From Selaginella moellendorffii (Eukaryota > Streptophyta > Lycopodiopsida > Selaginellales > Selaginellaceae), in the NCBI RefSeq assembly GCF_000143415.4, contig NW_003314279.1:2120866-2184865 (forward strand): DNA of 64,000 nt. Direction: 5' to 3'. Below, one piece after another: positions 34,720-45,079 of this stretch; position 1 is the first letter of the stretch, and the number at the start of each line of letters is the position of its first letter. A model generated the notes under the pieces. That model did not search any database. It had not been told where the DNA came from and worked only from the letters and a program-made list of their open reading frames with translations. The position numbers and the translations under genes are program-made.

Positions 34720-37155
34720 CTAAGTTTTTCTTAAAGAGTTAATAAGTAAAGTATAAAAAGATGAAAATTTACATTTTTGCAAATCCATTCTAGATAAGAT
34801 CTCTTTGTAACTACAGTCATGCATTGATAACAATGATTGCGATGAAACCAGATTTGATATAGAAGGCATTGCAGCCATAAACTCCTCAGCATTTCGCAAT
34901 TGTCCAGCCCTTGCTAAGACATCTATAAGTGCATTATAATGTTCCTTTAGAGAGCATATATGGTAGTCAAAGACCATTGTGTTGAAGTAGTAGGCGGCCT
35001 TCTCAATAGATCCAGCGTGATTGCACACACTAAGAACAATAAGGAATGTCATTTCATTTGGACTAAGACCCCCCACACTAATCCACGACACAAGCTCTAA
35101 AGCTCTCGAGTGATTCCCAGAGCGTACATTGGCTGCTAGGAGAGTATTCCATGAAGTAGCGTTGATCTCTGGCATCTTGTCAAAGAAAAGCTTTGTTGCA
35201 TCAATGCTGCTACCTTGGCTGTAAATCGTCAACAGATGATTCCAAGACACCACATCTTGATTTGGCATGCCCAGAAAAAACAGTAGAGCTTCGTGTATTT
35301 GAGTTATTAGAGACAAAGCAAGGTTCCATGTTGTGAGAGTTTTCTCTGCCATGCTTTGGAACACATTAATAGCTGCTTCTACGTCACCCTTGAGCCCAAA
35401 TGCGGTGATCATGGCGTTGCAAGACACTGCGTCTCTTTCAGGCAAACAATCAAATACTTCTTTTGATTTTTCGATATAGTCATTCTGAGCATATGCTGTG
35501 AGCATGGCAGTCGAGATGACAAGATCTTTATTTGGAATTTGATGGTACAAGTTCTTAGCTAGATCAATCTGGCCGCTCTTTGCAAACATGTTGATTACTA
35601 GATTGCATGAGGCTGGGTCATGATCGGGCATTCTTTGCTCGAAGATAAACTTTGCTTGGTCGAATTGTTCCTTTTTTATATAGGCTGCTAAAAGCGCAGT
35701 CCAAGCAACGAGATTGTGCTCTGGCATTGAATCAAAGAACACCTTTGCCTCACTATCGAGGTTTCCAAAATCCAGAAGAATTTGGAACATTATAGTGTAG
35801 CTCGTGATATCTCGACAGATCATTTCCGAGAAGAGCGTTTTCGCTTGCTGGAGATGCCCACTTCGGGCATACCCCGAGAGCATCGCATTGCACGAAGCGG
35901 TGTCTCGCTCGGGCATAAGATCGAATAAGCTCATGGCGCACTCCAGGCGGTCGCAGTCGATGTGGATGAGGATCATCGCCCTCCACGACGCTAGATTCGT
36001 CATTGGCATGCTCCGGAAGAATGCTTCATGGCGATGGAGCTCCGCGGCACTGCGTAGAGCCACATTCCATGCAAAGACGTCGCGAGTCCCCGGCATCGCG
36101 TGAAACATCTCGAGCGATTTCTCGACTGCGCCGTTCTGAGCGTACGCTTGGATCATCACACTCCACGAGACGACGGTCTTGTGGATCGTCTCGAGGAAGA
36201 ACACGCGCTCGGCCTTTGCGATCTCGCCGGACTGCCCGAAACCCACGATCATAGAGTTGCAAGAGAGGACGTCGCGCTCGGGAATTCGCAAGAACAGGGC
36301 CTCCCCCGCCTCCATCTGTCCGTTGCTAGCAAACGCCTGGATCATCGCGTTCCAGGACGCAAGCGATCGGTAGTGCATTCGATCAAAGATCGCTGCTGCC
36401 TCCGCAAGATCGCCCACCAGGGCATAGGCCGAGATCATAGAGTTCCCAGAGATCGCGTCGTGCGCAGGCATTCGCTGGAAGACGTCCTCCGCAGCGCGGA
36501 TATGCCCTTGTTGGGCATATGCCTGGATCATTGTGTTCCACGACACGGCGTTTCTCTCTGGCATTGTATCAAACACGGACTTTGCTTGATCAAGATCTTC
36601 ACCGTCAGCGTACGCTTGGATCATCGTATTCCATGACACTACGTTCTTCACAGGCATGGATTTAAAGAACTCTTCCACCTCCACAAAATGCCCAATTGAG
36701 GCATACAGTGTGAGCATCGTGTTCCAGGATACCACATCTCGATTGGGCATTTTCGCAAAGATTTCTTTGGCTCGATCCACGTTTCTTTCAAGTGCGTAGA
36801 TCTTGAGCATTGCAGTCCATGAGACAACGTCCGGATCAGGCATCATCGAGAAGATCCTCTTTGCACCGTCAAGATGCCCGTTCTGGGAATACGCGACGAG
36901 CATCAGGTTCCAGGAGAACTGATTCGGCCGCGCGATCGCGTCGAATGCCGCTCGCGCTTCCTCCAGGCATCCGCACCGGCCGTATGCCTGCACGATGAGG
37001 TTGGCCAGGTACCGGCTCTGGCAGTGCCGATTGCTGCTGGCGATGAGCTTGTGGAGATTTCTCGCGGCAGCGGCATCGGCGCAGCATTTGAGGCGCTCGG
37101 CGAGATCGTCTTCTTCGCATCGCGCTCTGGATCGATCGAGAAGAGGCGCTTGCAT
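34720..37155 (-). CDS. PPR protein with long array of S-type motifs (second copy)
   Basis: An intronless gene of 811 residues from an ATG at 37155 (MQAPLLDRSRARCEEDDL). It has the same architecture as the neighbour at 31173-33704: an N-terminal …NLIVQAYGRCGCLEEARAAF segment, then consecutive 31-residue VVSWNxM…MPxRD units. It is therefore likely a paralogue from tandem duplication followed by strong divergence. The C-terminal region is degenerate compared with a standard E domain and ends …FYTLLINSLRKT. There is no DYW domain. Its start codon lies 71 bp from the divergent tRNA-lysidine synthase gene. Confidence 0.9.
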   Translation of the reverse strand: MQAPLLDRSRARCEEDDLAERLKCCADAAAARNLHKLIASSNRHCQSRYLANLIVQAYGRCGCLEEARAAFDAIARPNQFSWNLMLVAYSQNGHLDGAKRIFSMMPDPDVVSWTAMLKIYALERNVDRAKEIFAKMPNRDVVSWNTMLTLYASIGHFVEVEEFFKSMPVKNVVSWNTMIQAYADGEDLDQAKSVFDTMPERNAVSWNTMIQAYAQQGHIRAAEDVFQRMPAHDAISGNSMISAYALVGDLAEAAAIFDRMHYRSLASWNAMIQAFASNGQMEAGEALFLRIPERDVLSCNSMIVGFGQSGEIAKAERVFFLETIHKTVVSWSVMIQAYAQNGAVEKSLEMFHAMPGTRDVFAWNVALRSAAELHRHEAFFRSMPMTNLASWRAMILIHIDCDRLECAMSLFDLMPERDTASCNAMLSGYARSGHLQQAKTLFSEMICRDITSYTIMFQILLDFGNLDSEAKVFFDSMPEHNLVAWTALLAAYIKKEQFDQAKFIFEQRMPDHDPASCNLVINMFAKSGQIDLAKNLYHQIPNKDLVISTAMLTAYAQNDYIEKSKEVFDCLPERDAVSCNAMITAFGLKGDVEAAINVFQSMAEKTLTTWNLALSLITQIHEALLFFLGMPNQDVVSWNHLLTIYSQGSSIDATKLFFDKMPEINATSWNTLLAANVRSGNHSRALELVSWISVGGLSPNEMTFLIVLSVCNHAGSIEKAAYYFNTMVFDYHICSLKEHYNALIDVLARAGQLRNAEEFMAAMPSISNLVSSQSLLSMHDCSYKEILSRMDLQKCKFSSFYTLLINSLRKT

Positions 37156-37226
37156 GGTAGTAGCTAGGGTTTATCGCGGAATGGGGGAAATATTGCGCTG
37201 TGGTTTTCGGTGCGCCTTGTCTTGCG
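37156..37226. promoter_or_regulatory. 71-bp divergent promoter region
   Basis: Only 71 bases separate the ATG of the minus-strand PPR gene from the chosen ATG of the plus-strand lysidine synthase gene. Unless one of the starts is wrong, both 5' UTRs and both core promoters overlap the other gene or each other. No TATA box is visible. Confidence 0.6.
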
Positions 37227-39499
37227 ATGATCGCCGCTCACATTGTGTCCTCTTCCAGGATGCCCGTCAAGGATTTGCCCGTCGCGCATTGCGAGGGCCA
37301 GCGAGATTTCAAGAATGCCAGCGCTGTGTTCCACAAGAAAATGGAGGTTGCGGGAGTGAGCTGCCGCGATCGCGTCGGTAAGCCCTAGCTCACACTGGCT
37401 TTTCTCATCAAAAGATTTCGCGCAGCCATTGCAGTTTCGGGAGGAGCTGATAGCATGGCCTTGTGCTTGCTCGCTCTCGAGTGGACAGAATCCAAAAGTC
37501 TAGTGTTTGGCCTCACGGTGGACCATGGATTTCGTCGCGAGAGCGCCGAGGAAGTCGTCCAAGTCCGGGAGTGGCTAAGAACGATTGGTACGCAAAACTT
37601 TGCATCTACTCCCTGGAATGTTTCTAAAATTTCTTTGCAAAACAAGGAATGGAGTGCGAGATTCTCAAGTGTTCTTGGCAAGGAGGATTTCCTTCTCCTG
37701 GCCATCTCCAGGAAAGCGCTCGCAAAGCAAGGTAAGCTATGAAAGTTCTGGCCAGAGTTGACGTGGTGGACTTTTGAGTCAGATACGAACTTCTCCAAGA
37801 GGCATGCCAAAGAAACGGTGCTGGAGTTCTTCTTACTGCTCACCATGCCGATGATCAGGTATTTTTCTTGTGTCTACAAATGCCAAACGCAAACTCGCTG
37901 TCTGTTTTCTAGGCGGAGTTATTTGCGCTAAGGCTTTCGCGCTGTAGTGGAGATAATGGTCTGGCTTGTATGGCTTTAGCTTCTGAGCTCTTTCCTATCG
38001 TGCCATCGATTATCGAGGCTAGCAGGCTGCTACTTGTCAGGCCACTCTTGGACCTCCAAAAGAAGGATCTTTACAATGTAAGTGTCTTCTTTTACTTGTA
38101 AGTGGTTTTACTGCCCGAATTCAGGTCTGTCACGTTGCTGGCCAGTCCTGGATTGAGGATCCCACAAACTGCAAAACGATCTATGCTCGTAACAAAATCC
38201 GAAAGGAGCTCGTTTCTCTGTCAGGTTCTAGAGGTCCTGTTCTTTATTGCGATACGGATGTAATGACCATCTTGCAGATTCAATGCGGAGCGAAGTTCAA
38301 GATCTTATTGCTACATACCGCAAAAAACGTTCCGAGATTCAAGTGCAAACCAAGATGCTCATGACTACATTCGTGCACATCGATCTGGTTTGTCTGCTCT
38401 TTCTCACGGTATTCCTGTGACGCTTTTGCCAGGGCTATGGCTATGCTGTCGTCGATGTGGAGGGACTTTTGGCAGAAACCAATGATACAACCGTTCTTGA
38501 AACGCTACTGGCTTCAGTGTTACGGGTTCGCTCGTTATTACACTCTGTTTTCCTGACAGACTTTCTTGTTGTTTTTATGCACTTAATAGTTCGTTTCACA
38601 AAGACCAAAACCTGCTAAAGGGACGGCTGTTCGAAGAGCCAGAGCCTGGATTACCAAGCGTGGTACCGAGGTATTTATCGTGGTCTGTATAATATCACTT
38701 CATAAATACTTTTTTTGCAGGGTCGTCTGACGGTAGCTGGTTGTTCTTTATGTTTACAACCAGGGACACAGGCCTCCAAGGTCCTTGTGACGTACTCCCC
38801 TGATTCTCCACGACCTGGTTCTATTGGCTCGAGACAACAGAACGAGCCTGCTTCCTCGACAAAGAAAGAAACTATCGCATGCCGGAAATATGCCAATGTT
38901 ATTCATGACGCGAGGCAAGCGAAGATTATATCAGATGCTACAGCAAGTTTTCTATGTCTACTGGCGGAGGAAATGGCAGCTGACATGTTGCCCAAGGCTC
39001 GAGAGGAAGTGCAAGAGGATCCGGAGGTAGCTAGTCAAGAACCCGACGAGAGTCTACTATTTCCGAACGAGAACACGTACTATATGAAGAGATATCTTAT
39101 ATCGTGGTGGCAACGAAGCGATGATCGTAGCTGCAAAGGCTGTTTCAATGGCACCTGTTCGCTGAGGACTGCAAAGTTTGCAAAAATTCGGGATTTCAAG
39201 AGAAACGATCTTCACGCAATCCGACAACGTGCTCTAAATGACGGGACATTGCGCACTGACATACACGGCGCCTGGAGGAAGCTCAAGTCCCTTCCGGAAT
39301 ACGTTCGAAGGGGCCTTCCCGTTTTGATCACGAAGGACAACGAGCTTTTCGCAGTTCCGGTACGAGCTAGTTCTTACAGTTCTTGCGATCTTAATCTCTA
39401 TGTTTTTAGTGTGTTGGCTTTCAGATCTGTCCCGACACTAGGATGTTCATAAAGTTCTGCCCGATGGTTCCACTTGATGGAGGCCACGCGTTGTGGTAA
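37227..39499 (+). CDS. RSY3: tRNA(Ile)-lysidine synthase, plastid-type (TilS/RSY3)
   Basis: TilS modifies the wobble C of tRNA-Ile(CAU) to lysidine so that it reads AUA; in plants the enzyme serves plastids (the RASPBERRY3 type). The PP-loop for ATP binding is AIAVSGGADSMAL, formed across the first intron whose acceptor ends at about 37425. Then come LVFGLTVDHGFR, GVLLTAHHADDQAE, and WIEDPTNCKTIYARNKIR, all family landmarks. The C-terminal part includes WWQRSDDRSCKGCFNGTC and a final exon ending FCPMVPLDGGHALW. About eight short introns are read. The first in-frame ATG is 37227; the N-terminal stretch could hold a transit peptide. Confidence 0.85.
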
Positions 39500-39675
39500 G
39501 CCTTTACGAAGCAGCGGTAATCAGGACATTGAAATGCTTTGAAAGGCTCACCAGCCGTTCATTTTTCCAGCCTTGTGGACGTCGTCAGAAAATGTCTCCA
39601 TTCAAATACATCACGTGCCTGGCATTGGTTTTCATTTGAAGCAGAACCAAGCTGCAAGATTCATCACCCGCAGCT

Positions 39676-42065
39676 ATGAGCAACACTGATCCGTATTATG
39701 GTGCACCCGGCAGTCCGTTGGATCTCATCCCGGAAGCTCCTTGGGCCTTGCCACGGAGAAGTGATGCTAGTGTTTGCCAGTTTGTCACTGGTAGCAGCGG
39801 TGCCAGTCCAACTCCGTCTCACTGCAGCTGCCGAATTTGCAAGCACTACAAGAGTCAAGTGCACTGCGTACCATGGTTTGCCTACAAGGTGCTCTCTCAT
39901 TTATTTTTCTTTTTCTTTTTCCTCTTTTAATTGATACTGATCTTACAAATTGCTAGTACCGGAAGCACCATGCTGCCTTAGATGAAGAAAACCTGTTTAT
40001 CAAGTCCCTTGACATGATTAAATATGAGCACTCATGGTACAAACTTCAAGTAACAGGCCAGTCACCGATATGTCGTTCCAAGGTGTGATTTTTCTATCTT
40101 GTGCTGTTGCTTAGTTTTTCTGGCGTATTTTCTGTAGCATGCGGCAATCATGGTGGGTCGAAGAATGTTCGTTGTGGGTGGCATTTTCTCGAGGGGCTTG
40201 TTAAACGACGTCCAGGTACCAATCAAGTGTTTCTATTGCTCAAATTAATCCTCTACTTACCAGGAACTAAATACGGTTACGGGTGAATGGAGGGAATGGA
40301 GTTTATGGGTTCCGGAACTGGGCTATCCTGGCCCTCATTGTGCCGGCCATAGCTTGGTAGTGTCAGTCTCGAACTATACCTTTTGTTTTTAAGAGCATTT
40401 TTGCAGGTGTTCTGGGAGAAGAAGCTGCTTGTTCTTGGAGGCCATGTAGAACCGATGAAGAAGATCTTGGAAGGTTTGCTAGCAGTAGTCCTATAAACAT
40501 TTTAACCAACCGCTCAAACCTGCAGTCATTGCTTTTGAACTGGAAACACGTAAATGGACAAAGCTTGACGTGGATGGAGAAATACCGGTATGTGCTCCTT
40601 AACATTGTCCAGAATGAAACTGGTTTATTACCTTGCAGATGGCTCGCATCGGCCACAGCATCGTTCATGTTGGTTCCATGCTGATTATGTTTGGTGGCGA
40701 GGATGCCAGAGGCCAGCTGAGAAATGATATTCAAATCTTGGATCTCAAAACGTTTTCATGGCTTCCTTGCAGCACCATGTACAGCTTTCCATTGTCTCTT
40801 CTTACCACTCACTGACTCTTGTGGTTCCTTGATGCAGTGGCTCAAAGCCTTGTCCAAGGAAATGTCATACTGCTGCATGCTACGCCGGGCGTTACCTGTG
40901 GATTTTTGGTGGAAAATCAAGAACTTCTTATCTTAGCGATGTGCATTGCCTAGATCTACGTGCGGTAAGTCCGTTGTCCTGTTTCTTCATGCTCTGATCT
41001 TCAAAATCTATAGATGGAATGGGTTGCAACGAAGCCAAGAGGCAACGTCGTTCCCCGTGCTGGCCATGCGAGTGTAATTGTTGGCCACAGGTGGTACATT
41101 GTAGGAGGAGAATACAGCGATAAAGGTAAATGCAGATTTTTCTTGGCAAATCACGTCTAGACTTTGGGCTTTGCAGAAATTATTGGAACTCTCGTGTTCG
41201 ATTTGCCGACCCAAACGTGGGCTGTTATTACGACTGTTTCACCAAACTCGCCCTTGGCAAACGATGTACGATATATTTTCTAGTTATGCAAGCTTGACTC
41301 TGGATTGTCAGGGAATTAGCATTGTGAGCGCTCAGCATCGTGGACGGAACTTTCTAATAACTTATGGTGGACACGGCTTTCGGCACAGCAATCTGGTAAC
41401 TTCCCAAGTCTTGAAACTTTCTCCCGGTGTTTACTTAATTCAATTAAATCAACAGGTGTACGTGATGATGCTGCCACAATACTTCCAGCTCCAAACAGGT
41501 TTTAAGATTGAAAAGGCATCTCGACTACGCACCTTTTGGAGCCGCTTGATCAGCGGTAAAGCCCCGCGAAGAAAGATTCGCCACCCAGAAAGGAACTCGT
41601 CCCGTCCAGCTTCAGCTGTCGTAAGTTTTCCTTTTCTCTCTTTCTTTTCGCACTTCAATAACTTCTCTGCTATTACAGGAAACTGTCACTAACGTTGTTC
41701 AGCCTCCACGAACGGAGGAAGCCATGCAACGACCACAGCAACAGCGTCCTTTTCTTCCAAGTGACCTCAAAGTTGTGGAGTTCGTCAACAAGCCAGTGCC
41801 GACATCAGCAAGGCATTCCTGCGCGTCGGAGATCGAGGTCAACAACCAAGAAATGATAGAATCGCTGATGAAGGACAAACAAAAGATTGAGAACAAGCTG
41901 GAGGCTGCTCTGGAGCAGATTAGCAAACTGACGCAGGATTTCGTCGCTCTCCAGAACAAGAACCTCGGAGATGGAGCATCAGATCACACTGCAAAGGAGG
42001 ACCAGCAGCAGCAGCGAGACGACATACCAGAGCCGGAAGAGAAGCAGATAGTCGTCACCATATAA
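39676..42065 (+). CDS. Kelch-repeat protein with C-terminal coiled coil
   Basis: The gene has about ten short introns. After an N-terminal region (MSNTDPYYGAPGSP … CSCRICKHY) come at least five kelch blades, each with a glycine doublet: MFVVGGIFSRGLLNDV, LLVLGGHVEP, LIMFGGEDARGQLRNDI, LWIFGGKSRTSYLSDVH, WYIVGGEYSD, and a weaker FLITYGGHGFRHSNLV. They should form a beta-propeller for protein binding. The C-terminus is a predicted coiled coil (MIESLMKDKQKIENKLEAAL…). The layout recalls kelch-type acyl-CoA-binding proteins, but I see no acyl-CoA-binding domain, so the lipid role is not supported. The start is the first in-frame ATG after the lysidine synthase stop, 176 bp away. Confidence 0.8.
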
Positions 42066-42096
42066 GCTTTCGACCAACTGGTACGTTTTTCTAAGA

Positions 42097-42832
42097 TCAA
42101 GTTACTGTTATCCGTGCGTACATTTCAGCAAGGCACTCACTCGGGAGCGCCAGAAACGCATCGAGGAACCCATCGCTAACTTTGTCGATGACTGCAGTGC
42201 CTACGAGCTTGCAGCTCCCGTTCTCATCCATGGCGATTCCCTGGCCGCTCCTGTGCTTCCCACTGGAACTTCCCGTCGTGAGGAGCGTATCCACGACAAG
42301 AGCTGGAGCTCTATACACTGGACCTGCGGTGAAGAAAAACTCCGCGATGAATCTAAGCTCCACCTACAAGGGAGGGTAACCAGCAAGTTCATTAGATAAA
42401 GAAGAGAGGAGGCTGCTCTCTTTTTTTCTTTACCTTTCCTGTGTGTCGATCAATCACTCCTTCCAGAGCTTGCGGCTTGATCTCTATACGTAACGGAGGT
42501 GGAAGTGGAAGTCCCAGCAACTTGGTGGTGGAGAAACTCAGAGCTGGAATGGAAACGGAGCTTGGGTCGAACCGCACAGCCAATCTTCCCTGCTCCAAAT
42601 CTTCCACCGAGCACGCGCTACCTCCTCCACCATCGGCGTTGTAAGCGAAATCTGGATACCAGGCAATCCCAAGCTTGCATCCACTGAGAGTTTCCAGCTT
42701 CACGGATTTGGCTGCGTTGCTCGCCGGGGATAGCCGCGCAGGAGAAGAAACACTGGCACCATCCGAGAGGCTCGACCGAGCTCGCAACGCCCGAAAGGAT
42801 GCTGTGCTCGCGGACAGGCATAGCGTGGTCAT
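42097..42832 (-). CDS. Conserved plant protein, probably plastid-targeted
   Basis: Two exons (42832-42434 and 42363-42097) sum to 666 nt, giving 221 residues. The N-terminus (MTTLCLSASTASFRALRARSS) is rich in S, T, A and R without acids, as in chloroplast transit peptides. The body has landmarks I associate with an uncharacterised photosynthetic-organism family: LGIAWYPDFAYNADGGGG, LGLPLPPPLRIEIKPQALEG, AEFFFTAGPVYRAPALVV and a C-terminal LVGTAVIDKVSDGFLDAFLALP. No catalytic motif is seen. Its stop is 31 bp from the convergent kelch gene stop. Confidence 0.7.
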
Positions 42833-43078
42833 CGACCACAAAAATTGAAGAGACAAAAAAAAGTGTATAAAGGAAAAATATTTCATGAACTTCGGTGATA
42901 TGGTTTCTCTAGCTTGAGATATGAAACACACGCGAGGCTTGCAAATCTTGGAAAGAATGAAGTGCTCGCCAACCACGTGAAGTCCACAAAAAAAATTTAA
43001 GTTACCTCCAGCAAAAATTCGACAATGGTACACACTGACAAGAACTTTACATTCTCCCCCGCGGCCCAAATAAGATTT

Positions 43079-44997
43079 CTATCGTCGACTTCTCGACGTT
43101 CGTGACTTTGGTTTCGCTGTTGTTGACTGCAGCACGATAAGTGGTAAGCGAAGAGGTAGAAAAGCAAGCGTCAAACAGAGTTAACTCACCGACGGTGCCA
43201 CACCAGATCCGAACAAGCCTGTGGTGCCTGGAACACCTACAAAGAAAGTGTTTTAGAATCACAGGAAGGAAAGCAAAACGATCGCACAGACCAAATATAG
43301 AGGGCGTTGTTCCAATCGACGGAGCCGAAGGAGGGAAAAGAGATGGTATTTGTAGAGTTAGTCCCGAGACCGAAGACGTCGAGTTAAAGCCTTGTGTGGA
43401 TGCGCTTCCCAGAATCGACGGGAATGGTGAAGACGACGACGCAGGAGTGAATCCTCCAGGGGTAGGAGTGAAGGCAGCCGATGATCCCGCTGCTGGCAAT
43501 GGAGGCGCCGAGGGTGCGTAAGCAGCAAGCTCCGAAGGCTTAAGAGCGCTTGGATGCACTCTCTTTGCCGCTGCTTCTCGCTTTGCGTTCTCTCGCATGT
43601 CAGCCTCGAGGAACGGATCGTTGTCATCACCCCTCCGCCGCTGGTTGGCGAGGAAAGTCAGCCGTATCGTTTCCAAAAACTCGTGTAGTGATTCCACCTG
43701 GAAACCGCAGCTTAACCCGGAGAGAATAACAAAGAAACGAGTACCTCGGCTGCAACATAGATGAAGAAGTCGTGCAAGTTGCTCATCACCGCGGGCAGCG
43801 ACTGGAGAAGCGAAACGTCCGACACCGCTCTATCATCCTTGTCGTTGCGCAAGAGAAGCCTCTCGAGCTCTTCAACCCACTGCCTGTACTCGCCGAGCCG
43901 CCCCTCAAACTTTGCCACAGCCTGCTGCAAAAAAGGCGAAGGCTTCACGGGGACACCGATGTAGAAGTCCGAGACGTAGACGGCACCGGGAGCCTGCGCT
44001 GCGAACGAGGTCGGGGGCGTGGCTCCAGTTCCTCCGCCAGGAGCTCCTCCGGATGGACGCGGGAAACGCAGGCACAGCATCATGAAGGAGCGCACGGCTA
44101 CCTCTGTGTTGCGGAGCATGTCCTTGACAGACTTCATGAGCTCCTGGAGCGAGCTTTGCTCTCGTTCGATTCCGATGGCAACACCCGAGAGCTCCTGAAT
44201 TCACACCACGATGTTAGGATTGGCAAACGAGCAAAACCATATAGACAGGAAAGATAGACAAAGATCTACTAAGTTGATAGAACTAAACCCAAAGAAACAA
44301 AGAAGAGCTAAATACACAAACTCTAGCAATGGTATGGTCACAACTACTAAAGATTGCGAGAGAACGAACGATAGAAAAACCATATAGACAGGAACTATAG
44401 ACAGCTATACTGACTAAGCTGATAGAACTAAACCCAACGAAACAAAGAAAAAGAAAGAACTGGCATACCTGGGAGATGCGTGTAGCATCGAGCTCGAAGC
44501 CTTTGTTTAGCGCAGCGGTGTCGTACAATCTCTCGCATTGATCCAGCCTCCAGCTCTCATCCCGGTACTCCAAGATCTTCTCCCTGGAAATGGCGGAAGA
44601 TCATGAAAAATAACTTCGAAGTAGCTCACACTTACTCGATCTTGAGGAGCGCGCGCTGCGAGTCGGGATGGATGTCCGCCCATCTGGTACTGTAAGTCAC
44701 TGGCGTGCGATCGTTCGTGACGAGGCCGAGCTGCCCGGATTGCGGAAGAACCTGCTGCTGCTGCTGCTGCTGTGGCTGCGTCTGTTGCGGCTGGAAGAGC
44801 GACGATGTCCCAAACGGCGACGATGACACAGAGAATGGCGAGGACGCGGGCGGCGTCGACGCAAATGGCGATGGAGCACTGGCAAATGGCGACGAGGACG
44901 CAGCAGGAGGAGCGAATGGCGATGGCGTGCTGCTAGCTGCGAATGGGGACGGGGAGGATGGCTGGAAACTAAACAGTGGGGACGAACCAGCAGCCAT
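43079..44997 (-). CDS. NUP58: Nucleoporin NUP58 (p58/p45 type)
   Basis: NUP58 pairs with NUP62 and NUP54 in the central channel of the nuclear pore. The N-terminus (MAAGSSPLFSFQPSSPSPF) is a field of SPF/PFA repeats followed by a Q run. A conserved segment follows (YSTRWADIHPDSQRALLKIE, then EKILEYRDESWRLDQCERLY). The middle carries the helical region that forms the complex (ELMKSVKDMLRNTEV…, ALLQ…NLHDFFIYVAAE-VESLHEFLETIRLTFL). The C-terminal part is again low complexity with FTPTPGGFTP and LFGSG. The last exon, read across the intron at about 43143-43186, gives a short basic tail (KPKSRTSRSRR) with a stop at 43079-43081. The ATG at 44997 is the first in frame. Confidence 0.87.
44233..44449. 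repeat. Direct repeat inside a NUP58 intron
   Basis: A segment of about 73 bases at 44233-44305 (starting aaaaccatatagacagga) recurs at 44375-44449 with moderate divergence. It makes this intron longer than most in the window. Confidence 0.75.
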
Positions 44998-45079
44998 AGC
45001 CCCCTCCAAGAACCCTAAAACCTAGCGCCAAAAGGATTGTTTGCAAGGGACTGGACGATCGATGTATAGTTTGAATGGA

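Noticed and set aside
31173-37155. DYW deaminase domain in the PPR proteins
   Set aside because: Both proteins end after or within the E region; no HxE…CxxC signature is present.
39676-42065. Acyl-CoA-binding protein call for the kelch gene
   Set aside because: No acyl-CoA-binding helix bundle is visible; only the kelch blades and coiled coil support the call.
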